Shown here one piece after another: positions 17,214-25,006 of a stretch of DNA of 48,593 nucleotides. Below the pieces are notes generated by a model that saw only the letters and a program-made list of their open reading frames with translations, made no database searches and was not told the DNA's origin. The stretch comes from Paraburkholderia ultramafica (lineage in GTDB: Bacteria; Pseudomonadota; Gammaproteobacteria; Burkholderiales; Burkholderiaceae): the NCBI RefSeq assembly GCF_902859915.1, contig NZ_CADIKK010000044.1:1-48593 (forward strand), in the 5' to 3' direction. The first letter of the stretch is position 1. Each line of letters begins with the position of its first letter. Position numbers and translations under genes: made by a program.

Positions 17214-17916
17214 CGCAAATTACGTCGGGCAGGCGAGCAGCTGGATTATGTCGTTTTCGCACGTCATACCCGGAACGTAACTTCACTTCACCGGGCATCG
17301 CGACCAGAAGACCGGTTCGGTCGTCGACAGTCCTCGGTCTGCCTGTGTTCGCGTGCAGACAAAGCGCATGCGACACGTATCGGCTTTGAACGGACTAGCC
17401 GTTCGTAAATGGACGCGCTCGGGCTCTTGTATCGTCGCGTCGCGAGGTCTCCCTCCTTCATCGTGGGCTTATTTTTCGCAATTCCTCAATCAGGATTGGC
17501 AAGGGCCGGGCAGTGGGCGTCGAATTCCTCAGTATGCGGTCATGCTTTATGATTCGAATTTCCGGCAATTTAAGAAATAATTAAATATCCTCCGGATCTC
17601 AATCGGGCAGTGGAGTTCTATAAAAACACTCGCGAAATGCGATAAATGAAGTTTGCATTCCTCGATGTGTCGAGGCGAGTGACGCGTCCGGGCTGCCGGA
17701 GTTCCGTGCACGGCACCGGTACGACACTGCTCCAGGCATGGAGCCTGGCTATTATTGAGGAAAGAGGCATGCAGGAAGACCTTGGATGAGCAATTTCATT
17801 GAAATTGCGAACAGCCTTTTGATTTGATTATTTTTTAATATATTTGCAATTATTTTATGATTGTTGATTTTTTCAAAATAATGCAATTATTTAAAATGTT
17901 GATGCAAATAGAATTG

Positions 17917-17931
17917 CTATTGATGTGATAG
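17917..17931 (+). promoter_or_regulatory. Partial OxyR-like site upstream of katB
   Basis: CTAT (17917-17920), seven bases, then ATAG (17928-17931) match the two central elements of the OxyR consensus. Another ATAG at 17908-17911 is two bases off its expected place. OxyR control is established for katB-ankB in Pseudomonas aeruginosa. The match is partial, in AT-rich DNA where chance hits are likely. Confidence 0.25.
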
Positions 17932-18003
17932 AAAAAAGAGATTGGATGGGTGGGTATCTGAGTCATACGATTGCACCGGTTTCCCCCTGACCAGGAATAA
18001 AAC

Positions 18004-19545
18004 GTGAAGAAAGTAAAGACACAGATTGCAGCCAGTATTTTTTCGATCGTCTCGGTAATTGCGACCGCTCAGTCGGCGTATGCCGTGGATATGACCCAGG
18101 ATAGCGGATCGCCGGTCGGCGACAACCAGAACTCGCAGACGGCGGGCCCGGAAGGTCCAGTCCTGTTGCAGGACTCTCATCTTATCGAGAAGCTGCAGCG
18201 CTTCGACCGTGAGCGGATCCCGGAGCGCGTCGTGCATGCGCGTGGCACTGGTATTTTTGGCGAGTTCGTGCCGAGCACGGACCTCAGTTCGCTGACCACG
18301 GCACAGGTGTTCACACCGGGAACGAAGACCCCGGTCTTCGTTCGATTCTCTACGGTGATGGGCTATCGCGGTTCGCCCGAGCAGGCGCGCGACCCACGCG
18401 GTTTCGCTATCAAGTTCTACACGCAGCAGGGCAATTGGGACATGGTCGGCATCAACTGGCCGATCTTCTTCATTCGGGACGCCATCAAATTTCCTGACTT
18501 CGTGCACGCGAACAAGCCATCGGCGGTGACCGGCGTGCAGGACCCGAATCTGGCGTTCGATTTTTTTGCCCACTCGCCTGAGGCGACGAACATGCTCACG
18601 CACCTTTACACGGACGCGGGCATGCCGGATTCGTATCGTCATATGGATGGCTACGGCGTGCATGCCTTCAAGTTCGTCAATGCGAAAGGCGAAGTTCACT
18701 ACGTGAAGTTTCACTGGAAGAGCCGCCAGGGTGTCGAAGGCATTCGTCCCCAGGATATCCCGCATTCGATCGGCGCCGACTGGAACTTGATGACCAACGA
18801 TCTGTACAACTCGGTTAAGGCGCGTTCATATCCGCAGTGGGACCTTTACATCCAGGTGCTCTCGCCGAAAGACCTGGATAAGTTCGATTTCGATGCGCTC
18901 GACGACACCAAGGTGTGGCCGTCTTCCATTCCGGAGCAAAAGGTCGGCACGATGACGCTCAACCGCGTTCCGGACAACTATTTCGACTCCACGGAAGAAT
19001 CGGCATTTGCGCCGTCGCGGCTGGTGCCGGGAATCGAGCCTTCCGAGGACCGGATGTTGCAGGGCCGTTTGTTCTCCTATGCGGACACGCAGATGTATCG
19101 CCTCGGTCCGAACTATAACCAGTTGCCGATCAACCGCCCGGTCATCCCGGTCTACAACAACAACCAGGATGGCTTGATGAACGGGGGAGACCGGAAGGGC
19201 GAAGTGAACTACGAGCCATCCGGAATCGCCGAAATCGCGCAGCAGGACAAGTACAAGTCCGTGCAGACGCCGCTCAAGGGGACAACCCAGCAAAGAGCGA
19301 TTCACAAGACGCTCGACTTCCGTCAGGCTGGCGAGTACTACCGGACGCTGTCCGAGACGGACAAGGCGGACCTGATCACGGCGTTGTCGGGCGACCTTGG
19401 CCATGTCACTAACGACGCCAACAAGTACGCGATGCTCTCCTACTTCTATAAGGCTGATGCCGATTACGGTACCCGCCTCGCGCGTGCGACCAATGCGGAT
19501 GTCGCGCGCGTGAAGGATGCGGCGGCACACCTGAGCGACAACTGA
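18004..19545 (+). CDS. katB: Secreted (periplasmic) monofunctional haem catalase
   Basis: The 513-aa small-subunit catalase converts hydrogen peroxide to water and oxygen. A signal peptide (MKKVKTQIAASIFSIVSVI, cleavage near AYA, residue 27) indicates export to the periplasm. Distal haem residues are His78 (ERVVHARGTG) and Asn151 (VGINWPIFFIRD); the proximal ligand is Tyr358 in RLFSYADTQMYRLGPN with Arg354. The usual NNTP around the distal Asn reads INWP, an uncommon local change. It starts with GTG at 18004 behind a CAGGA site. The ankyrin lipoprotein gene follows after 69 bases, the katB-ankB arrangement known from Pseudomonas. A strong hairpin lies between the two genes, and an AT-rich promoter island lies upstream. 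Confidence 0.93.
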   Translation: MKKVKTQIAASIFSIVSVIATAQSAYAVDMTQDSGSPVGDNQNSQTAGPEGPVLLQDSHLIEKLQRFDRERIPERVVHARGTGIFGEFVPSTDLSSLTTAQVFTPGTKTPVFVRFSTVMGYRGSPEQARDPRGFAIKFYTQQGNWDMVGINWPIFFIRDAIKFPDFVHANKPSAVTGVQDPNLAFDFFAHSPEATNMLTHLYTDAGMPDSYRHMDGYGVHAFKFVNAKGEVHYVKFHWKSRQGVEGIRPQDIPHSIGADWNLMTNDLYNSVKARSYPQWDLYIQVLSPKDLDKFDFDALDDTKVWPSSIPEQKVGTMTLNRVPDNYFDSTEESAFAPSRLVPGIEPSEDRMLQGRLFSYADTQMYRLGPNYNQLPINRPVIPVYNNNQDGLMNGGDRKGEVNYEPSGIAEIAQQDKYKSVQTPLKGTTQQRAIHKTLDFRQAGEYYRTLSETDKADLITALSGDLGHVTNDANKYAMLSYFYKADADYGTRLARATNADVARVKDAAAHLSDN

Positions 19546-19551
19546 AGCACG

Positions 19552-19582
19552 GCGGGGGGCCTGCGCAAGCAGGCTTCCCCGC
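19552..19582 (+). promoter_or_regulatory. Strong intercistronic hairpin between katB and ankB
   Basis: GCGGGG (19552-19557) pairs with CCCCGC (19577-19582), and inside it GCCTGC (19559-19564) pairs with GCAGGC (19569-19574) around a GCAA tetraloop. It begins 7 bases after the catalase stop. There is no T-run, so it looks like an attenuator or mRNA-stabilising element that would favour katB over ankB, rather than a full terminator. Confidence 0.55.
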
Positions 19583-19614
19583 TGATTGGAGATGCTTTTT
19601 CCACGGAGGACGTA

Positions 19615-20229
19615 ATGCGATGGTCTTTTACTGCCCGGCACCTTGTTCGTACCGGGACGGTCGCCATCCTGAGCGCACTGTTGACCGCGAGTTGCGCGCA
19701 GCATGTGTATCAGACAGGAACCTACTCGGCCGCGACGCCAACGCAGCATTACACCGATGACTGGTTTGCCGCGGCGCGTACGGGGCGCACGGATATCGTG
19801 CAGGCGTTGATCGATGCTCATTTCCCGCTCGAGGCAACGACTTCCGAAGGGTATACCGCGCTGATTCTTAGCGCGTATGACAATCACCCGGAGACATTGA
19901 AGGCACTTCTCTCTGCCGGTGCCAACGCTTGCGCAGCCGACCGTCACGGCAACACGGCGCTGATGGGCGCGCTCTACAAAGGCGAGACGGACATTGCAAA
20001 GGTGTTGCTCGACACCCGTTGCGACATCGATCAGACGAACAACGCGGGCGAAACAGCGCTGTCGTTTGCCGCGCTATTCGGCCGCCTCGACATGATTCCG
20101 GTGCTTGTCGCGCATGGCGCGAACGCCAATCATGTCGATGCGCGCGGCGGAACTGCGTTGCAAATGGCGATTGCACAACACAATCCGTCTGCGGAAGAAG
20201 CGCTGCGCCAGGTCGGCGCGACACAATGA
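19615..20229 (+). CDS. ankB: Ankyrin-repeat lipoprotein, catalase companion
   Basis: The 204-aa protein has an Arg-rich start, a hydrophobic segment and LLTASCAQ, a near-lipobox that suggests lipid attachment at Cys27. The mature part holds about four ankyrin repeats (for example GYTALILSAYDNHPETLKAL, GNTALMGALYKGETDIAK and GETALSFAALFGRLDM). In Pseudomonas the corresponding AnkB supports activity of periplasmic KatB, probably by protecting or positioning the enzyme. GGAGG lies at good spacing before the ATG at 19615. The position behind katB supports the role. The lipobox has Thr at -3, so a plain anchor is an alternative. Confidence 0.85.
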   Translation: MRWSFTARHLVRTGTVAILSALLTASCAQHVYQTGTYSAATPTQHYTDDWFAAARTGRTDIVQALIDAHFPLEATTSEGYTALILSAYDNHPETLKALLSAGANACAADRHGNTALMGALYKGETDIAKVLLDTRCDIDQTNNAGETALSFAALFGRLDMIPVLVAHGANANHVDARGGTALQMAIAQHNPSAEEALRQVGATQ

Positions 20230-20314
20230 GACGTGATCCAGGAGCCGTCTTTCACGCCGCGTCGACCCTCTGCAAAGCAAGTGATTGCAATGCCTCGACA
20301 ACCAGGCCTTCAGC

Positions 20315-20385
20315 ACGGCGTCGATGCGGGCGACCCGGTAGTCAGTGAAGTTCGACTGCTCTGCTGCCCCCTGACCGAACGTCAG
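20315..20385 (-). pseudogene. Short remnant of a molybdopterin-binding oxidoreductase large subunit (IorB-like)
   Basis: On the minus strand about 24 codons read LTFGQGAAEQSNFTDYRVAR, closely recalling the C-terminal segment of isoquinoline/aldehyde oxidoreductase beta subunits (pattern V-x-Q-S-N-F-x-D-Y-x-V-x-R). Nothing else of this roughly 700-residue protein is present, so it is a relic beside the HxlR relic. It is based on one motif and could be wrong. Confidence 0.4.
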
Positions 20386-20514
20386 ATCGCATCCTGGTCG
20401 AATGCGATCTGAAAGACGGCGACGTGCCCATCGGACGGGCAGGCGAGCCGATTATTTCAGTGGCATCCGGCGATCACAAGAAGGCACCGGGCGGTTTCAT
20501 ACTTTCCCCACGAA

Positions 20515-20690
20515 AACTAATTGCTACGACGGCGCTTGCGAGTACGAAAACCCACAAAAGAAAACCGACGACCTCGCGCGGAACATCATCGAGCAGATCG
20601 CGGACAAGTGGACGATCCTCGTGATCGATATGCTCGGCACGCATGGCGAGATGCGTTTTTCGCGGTTGCGCGAGGTGCCCATCGCCTGGC
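20515..20690 (+). pseudogene. Truncated HxlR-family regulator
   Basis: The plus frame reads CYDGACEYENPQKKTDDLAR and then IIEQIADKWTILVIDMLG and MRFSRLREVP. This is the start of an HxlR winged-helix regulator (the D-K-W-T-x-L-I and R-F-x-x-L-R motifs). After LREVP the sequence loses all family likeness: the recognition helix, wing and dimerisation part are gone, and no good start codon lies upstream. HxlR regulators usually control adjacent transport or oxidoreductase genes, so the MFS gene that follows on the same strand may have been its target. The region 20230-20801 contains no other gene. Confidence 0.6.
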
Positions 20691-20801
20691 GCATCCCTAA
20701 AGACGAGATCTACGTCGATCGCTCATCGTTGAGCCGCCAGCAGAGCCGTGAGATATTGCCCATAATTGCGCGCAGTCTTCGAGCAACCATTGGGACGTTT
20801 G

Positions 20802-22019
20802 ATGCAAGCAGCTTCTGTGGTGCCGCGGTCCCCGATCGCATTTCTCGCCGTAGCGTTGGCGTTCGCCATTAACATGATGGGCACGACACTGCCGACGGCA
20901 ATCTATCGGTACTATCAACTGAAGTTCGGTTTTACACCGACCGTCATTACGGTGATCTACGCCTCATATGCAGTCGGGGTGCTGGGTGCGCTGCTGCTGA
21001 TCGGCAACTGGTCCGATCAGCTAGGCCGTCGGCGCATGCTACTCGCAGGGCTGTGTGCGTCCGCGGCGTCAGCGCTGGCTTTCCTGCTGAGCAGCGGATT
21101 GGCGCTGCTGATCCTGGGCCGTCTGTTGTCTGGCGTGTCGGCTGGCATCTTCACAGGAACCGCCACTGTAGCCGTGATCGAACTCGCGCCGCCTGCGTGG
21201 CGCGGCAAGGCGATGCTCGCGGCGACCGCCTCCAATATGCTGGGGCTGGGTTGCGGTCCGTTGCTAAGTGGCTTTCTCGTCGAACGCTTTCCCTGGCCCA
21301 TGCAGTTGCCCTACGCGGTACATCTGGCGCTGGTTGGCGCCGCCGCACTCGCCGTGTCCGGCGTGCCGGAGACCGTCGCTATTCCAGCGCGGGTGAAGTT
21401 CGGCATCCAGAAGATTGCGCTTCCCGCCGAGGTGCGGCCCGTATTCATTCCCGCCGCGCTAGCCGGGTTTGCGGGGTTCGTCGTGGTCGGCTTCTTTGCG
21501 GCGGTGGCCCCTCAACTGATTCGGGTGGTGCTCGGCTTTCACAACGGTATCGTGACCGGCTCGATTGTGTTTCTGCTGTTCGCGTGCTCCGCTCTTGGGC
21601 AGATCGTTCAGACGTTCATAGCTGCCCGATGGCGGCAAGCAGCCGGGTGCATTGGGCTCGTGGTGGGACTGGTGTGTGTCGGCCTGTGCGTGCCGGCGCA
21701 TTCACTCGGCGCGCTTTTACTCGGCACTGCCCTGGCGGGAATCGGGCAGGGCATCAGCTTGCGCGCCGGGTTGGGCGAGATCGCGTCCGTCGCGCCTGCG
21801 CACCGGCGCGCGGAAGTCACGTCGAGCTTTTTCGTCGTGCTCTATGTGGCGATCTCGCTACCCGTGATTGGACTCGGCATTGCCGTGCAGCACGCCGACA
21901 TTCAACGTGCGACGCTGCTCTTCGTCGGCTTGACGATTGTTCTTGTGCTGATCGCGTTGTTCCTGCTGATGCGCGGGCAAACGAACCAGCGGTACAACGG
22001 CGAAGTGATTGGTGACTGA
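20802..22019 (+). CDS. MFS transporter (drug/metabolite efflux type)
   Basis: The 405-aa protein has twelve predicted helices. Motif A after helix 2 is GNWSDQLGRRRMLLAG, and helices 4-5 carry GRLLSGVSAGIFTGTATVA. These fit the proton-driven efflux branch of the major facilitator superfamily. The ATG at 20802 gives a normal short N-terminus; a TTG at 20766 would add twelve residues with no ribosome binding site advantage. A weak GGGAC precedes the start. Its presumed HxlR regulator upstream is broken, so expression may now be constitutive or driven from elsewhere. Substrate unknown. Confidence 0.85.
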   Translation: MQAASVVPRSPIAFLAVALAFAINMMGTTLPTAIYRYYQLKFGFTPTVITVIYASYAVGVLGALLLIGNWSDQLGRRRMLLAGLCASAASALAFLLSSGLALLILGRLLSGVSAGIFTGTATVAVIELAPPAWRGKAMLAATASNMLGLGCGPLLSGFLVERFPWPMQLPYAVHLALVGAAALAVSGVPETVAIPARVKFGIQKIALPAEVRPVFIPAALAGFAGFVVVGFFAAVAPQLIRVVLGFHNGIVTGSIVFLLFACSALGQIVQTFIAARWRQAAGCIGLVVGLVCVGLCVPAHSLGALLLGTALAGIGQGISLRAGLGEIASVAPAHRRAEVTSSFFVVLYVAISLPVIGLGIAVQHADIQRATLLFVGLTIVLVLIALFLLMRGQTNQRYNGEVIGD

Positions 22020-22219
22020 GCACAAGAACTCTCGCAGTTCGATCACGTTTTCGAGGGACATTCAGGCAAGATAACAGGACGGTAATCCAGGTGACGGAAT
22101 CCGGTAACCGCGCACGCGCTACGATCGCTCGCTCATCTCCAGCGCTTTCATGACGTGTGAACACGCGTCGGGATGGGCCGACCAATCCACGCGCGAACAG
22201 CGACTCTGGAGTGTTTTAC

Positions 22220-22750
22220 ATGCAAATCCGTCATCCTGTTGCCAGTCTGGCTGCGACGATCGTCATCACGCTCATCCTGCTTGCAATTGGCGCGGTACTG
22301 TTCGGTTATTCGGGCGTGTACGACGTATCCGCCAGTTCGAAAGACAATCCGATGATTGCGTGGATGTTGCACTCGACCTACGAAGCGTCGTTACATCATC
22401 ATGCGGGCAATGACGTGCCGCCTGGCGACCTGATGTCGCTGAAGAATATCGAGGCCGGCGCGCACTTCTACGATTCCACGTGCGCCGCTTGCCATGGTGT
22501 GCCAGGCAAACCGCTGAGCTTTATCGGACAGGGGATTCAACCGGCCGCACCCGCGCTGCTGGCCGCCACGCGCCGCAACAATCCCAAACTGATGTTTTGG
22601 GTCATCAAACATGGCATAAACATGACGGCCATGCCGAGTTTCGGAAAGACGCAAACCGATAAGACGATATGGCAGACGGCTGCGTTCCTCTACGACGCAC
22701 GGGGCATAACCCAGCAAGGATACGAGACGCTCGTACACGGTTCAAAGTAG
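22220..22750 (+). CDS. Membrane-anchored cytochrome c
   Basis: The 176-aa protein has an N-terminal membrane anchor (residues 7-32, VASLAATIVITLILLAIGAV) and one class I haem c domain with Cys88-Ala-Ala-Cys91-His92 and probable axial Met138 in NMTAMPSFG. The region facing the periplasm begins with a His-rich stretch (SLHHHAGND). Such single-haem anchored cytochromes pass electrons from periplasmic dehydrogenases to the respiratory chain. GGAG sits about 8 nt before the ATG at 22220. No dehydrogenase is adjacent now, although a molybdopterin oxidoreductase scrap lies 1.8 kb upstream, a family that often pairs with such cytochromes. Confidence 0.9.
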   Translation: MQIRHPVASLAATIVITLILLAIGAVLFGYSGVYDVSASSKDNPMIAWMLHSTYEASLHHHAGNDVPPGDLMSLKNIEAGAHFYDSTCAACHGVPGKPLSFIGQGIQPAAPALLAATRRNNPKLMFWVIKHGINMTAMPSFGKTQTDKTIWQTAAFLYDARGITQQGYETLVHGSK

Positions 22751-22876
22751 AGGTTTGGCGACCCGATTGACCCACCGACCGAGCCGATGGGCAGCAACGC
22801 GAAGCGTGCGCAGCGGCCTTGATGCGCGATGACGCGAATACCTGCAATCACACCGGCGCCGACCTCTTATGGGCTG

Positions 22877-23668
22877 CTAAGTCCGTTGCGTCTCATGCGC
22901 CTGCTGCGACGCGGTTTCGATCGTTACTTCGCCGCGCACCAGGAACGTCGCCAATTCCGGTGCTCCCGGTTGAGCATCCGTCACCAGGGTCCAGTCGCGT
23001 TCGAGTGGTGTCCAGTGCTGCTGGCTTGCGCGATCCAGTTTGTGCGATGTCACCAGCACGAAGACATTGGCCGCCTGCCGGATGATGCATTCCTTCAGAT
23101 AGGCCTGCTCGGCGGTCGCCTCGCAGAGTCCACGGCCGGCGACTACGCCGTCCGCGCCCAGGAAGGCCTTGTCGACGGATAGGCGGTTCAATGCGATCTG
23201 CGCGAGTGGGCCCAGTGTGCTCATGCTCGAGGGTCGCAGGTCGCCGCCGATCAGCGTGACCGGGACTTCGCTGGATGCAAGCAGGCCAACGGCCAGCAGG
23301 TTGTTGGTCACCACCCGAATGTCGCGGCGGCCGGTCAGCAGCCGGGCCATTGCTGCGGTGGTGGTGCCGCCGTCGAGAAAGATGGTGTCGCCGTCCTGAA
23401 CGTGGCTGACCGCCGCCTGCGCGATCGCATCCTTCTGCTCGCGGAAGCTTTCGCGGCGCAGATCGAGCGACTCCTCGGGTTCGTGAACTCCGACCGAGGC
23501 CGCCGCGCCGCCATACGTGCGCACGATGAGCCGTTCGTCGGCGAGCGCGCGCAAGTCGCGACGCACGGTTGCTTCGGACATGCCGAAATGCTCGCACAGG
23601 GCGCCGACGTCGTTCATGCCGGATAGGACGGCCTTTAGCATCGCCTCGCGGCGGTTCGTAACTTTCAT
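22877..23668 (-). CDS. DeoR-family transcriptional repressor
   Basis: The 263-aa regulator has an N-terminal DeoR helix-turn-helix (residues 15-55; LCEHFGMSEATVRRDLRAL and ERLIVRTYGGA) and a C-terminal DeoRC sugar-phosphate sensor domain (DTIFLDGGTTTAAMAR, VVTNNLLAVGLL, DKAFLGADGV). The Met at 23668 is used because the HTH begins at its normal distance; the upstream in-frame extension is compositionally odd. No clear ribosome binding site is seen. It is divergent from the acid-sugar operon, and three 15-bp palindromes lie between them. The probable inducer is a phosphorylated four-carbon acid made by that operon. Confidence 0.92.
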   Translation of the reverse strand: MKVTNRREAMLKAVLSGMNDVGALCEHFGMSEATVRRDLRALADERLIVRTYGGAAASVGVHEPEESLDLRRESFREQKDAIAQAAVSHVQDGDTIFLDGGTTTAAMARLLTGRRDIRVVTNNLLAVGLLASSEVPVTLIGGDLRPSSMSTLGPLAQIALNRLSVDKAFLGADGVVAGRGLCEATAEQAYLKECIIRQAANVFVLVTSHKLDRASQQHWTPLERDWTLVTDAQPGAPELATFLVRGEVTIETASQQAHETQRT

Positions 23669-23830
23669 TTTGATAAGCAGGTAGCGGGTCGTCCGGATCG
23701 GGCGGGCAAAAAGACGGGAAAAGCGCCGACGGGCGTAAGTGTAATCAAACCGGCTGGCGGGGCAATCGCTGTGGGCGTGGCGCGCGATGCCACAGCGTCG
23801 TCGCGGCATGCATGTGTTTTATCCCTATTT

Positions 23831-23845
23831 TGATCGATTCGATCA
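23831..23845. promoter_or_regulatory. DeoR operator copy 1, TGATCGATTCGATCA
   Basis: A perfect 15-bp palindrome sits 163 bases upstream of the DeoR start and 183 bases before kdgT. Two close variants occur nearer kdgT, so this is a recurring site and not a chance palindrome. It could serve autoregulation or loop formation. Confidence 0.6.
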
Positions 23846-23921
23846 TTTCTCCGTTCACGTCTCGACTGATACGGGCTGATGACGAGAAATGTACCAGTCC
23901 CACGCGTTACGTGTGATCGGA

Positions 23922-23950
23922 TTGCGCACGGGCGTTTCGTCACGTACACT
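23922..23950 (+). promoter_or_regulatory. Promoter of the acid-sugar operon
   Basis: TTGCGC (23922-23927) and TACACT (23945-23950) are spaced by exactly 17 bases. The predicted transcription start, near 23957, falls inside operator copy 2, so a bound repressor would block initiation directly. Confidence 0.5.
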
Positions 23951-23955
23951 GTGAA

Positions 23956-23991
23956 TGATCGATGTGATCAATAAGATGATCGAATCGGTCA
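23956..23991. promoter_or_regulatory. DeoR operator copies 2 and 3
   Basis: TGATCGATGTGATCA (23956-23970) and TGATCGAATCGGTCA (23977-23991) are imperfect copies of the palindrome at 23831. Their starts are 21 bases apart, two helical turns, so two dimers could bind side by side on the same DNA face. They lie just downstream of the -10 box and end 22 bases before the kdgT ATG. Confidence 0.6.
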
Positions 23992-24013
23992 TTTGCTAAA
24001 AAAGGAGACACTG

Positions 24014-25006
24014 ATGGCCCAACTTCCTATCAAACGCGCGATCGAACGCGTTCCGGGCGGGATGATGATCGTCCCGCTGCTATTCGGCGCACTGTTCGCC
24101 ACCTTCTTGCCGGGCATGCCGAAGTTCTTCGGCTCGTTCACGAATGCGCTGTTTACCGGCGCGTTGCCGATTCTCGCCGTGTTCTATGTGTGCATGGGCT
24201 CGTCGATCGATGTGAAGGCGACCCCCTATCTGCTCAAGAAGGGTGGGGCGCTGTTCGTGGCGAAGGTTGGATCGGCGATTCTGGTGGGTGTCGTATTGGG
24301 CCACTTTTTGGGCGAGCAGCCGGTATCGTCCGGGCTGTTCGCGGGAATGTCGACGCTGGCGGTGGTCGCTGCGATGAACGACACGAACGGCGGCCTGTAC
24401 ATGGCGTTGATGGGCCAATATGGCAAGTCTGAAGACGTCGGTGCGTACACGATCATGTCGCTCGAATCCGGCCCGTTCCTGACGATGGTCACGCTCGGTG
24501 TGGCCGGGCTATCGGCGTTTCCGTGGCAGACGCTGGTTGGCAGCATCCTGCCGCTCGCGGCCGGCATGCTGCTCGGGAATCTGGACCGGGAAATGCGCAG
24601 TTTTCTCGGGCGCGCGGTGCCGGTGATGATTCCGTTCTTCGCCCTGGCGCTGGGCGCGAGCCTCGACCTGCACAAAGTGTGGCAGGCCGGCTTGCTCGGC
24701 ATGGGCCTCGGCGTCGCGGTGGTGATCGTGACGGGCATCCCGCTCTATGTGACCGATCGCCTGACCGGCGGCACGGGTGTCGCAGGTGTGGCGGCAGCCA
24801 ACACGGCAGGAAACGGAGCGGCTGTGCCCGCGCTGATCGCGGCAGCCAACCCGGTCTATGCGGAGGCCGCGAAAAGCGCGACCTTGCTGGTCGCCTCGTG
24901 CGTCGTCGTGACTGCGATCGTGTCGCCGATCCTCACTGCGGCCGTCGCAAAGCGGGCCGGCAAGCGTGCCGATGCCAACCGCGCTGCATTGGGGGCCACG
25001 CGGTGA
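24014..25006 (+). CDS. kdgT: 2-keto-3-deoxygluconate permease family transporter
   Basis: The 330-aa inner-membrane protein is a KdgT-type proton symporter with about ten helices. Family phrases include IVPLLFGALFATFLP, CMGSSIDVKATPYLLKKGG and AAMNDTNGGLYMALMGQYG. KdgT relatives occur beside DUF1537 kinases as carriers for four-carbon sugar acids. The ATG at 24014 follows AAAAAAGGAGA, one of the best ribosome binding sites in the window. A TTG at 23993 was rejected because it lies upstream of the ribosome binding site and within operator 3. The stop overlaps the kinase GTG (GTGA). Real substrates may be threonate or erythronate rather than ketodeoxygluconate. Confidence 0.9.
   Translation: MAQLPIKRAIERVPGGMMIVPLLFGALFATFLPGMPKFFGSFTNALFTGALPILAVFYVCMGSSIDVKATPYLLKKGGALFVAKVGSAILVGVVLGHFLGEQPVSSGLFAGMSTLAVVAAMNDTNGGLYMALMGQYGKSEDVGAYTIMSLESGPFLTMVTLGVAGLSAFPWQTLVGSILPLAAGMLLGNLDREMRSFLGRAVPVMIPFFALALGASLDLHKVWQAGLLGMGLGVAVVIVTGIPLYVTDRLTGGTGVAGVAAANTAGNGAAVPALIAAANPVYAEAAKSATLLVASCVVVTAIVSPILTAAVAKRAGKRADANRAALGATR

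Larger units (their letters stand above)
17147..18003. other. Long intergenic region with AT-rich island before katB
   Basis: This 857-base gap has no supported gene. Hairpins occur at 17193-17213, around 17660 (CCTCGA-TGTG-TCGAGG) and at 17732-17748 (CCAGGC-ATGGA-GCCTGG). From about 17800 to 17940 base composition shifts sharply to A/T with runs of T and A, very unlike the flanks. The island abuts the catalase start and probably carries its promoter. Confidence 0.6.

Noticed and set aside
15467..17218. 583-codon minus-strand frame opposite the MFS gene
   Set aside because: Extremely Arg/His/Gln-rich, typical of antisense GC-rich frames; the plus-strand transporter is convincing.
17353..17580. 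75-codon plus-strand frame in the region before katB
   Set aside because: No ribosome binding site, no family likeness and composition like non-coding sequence.
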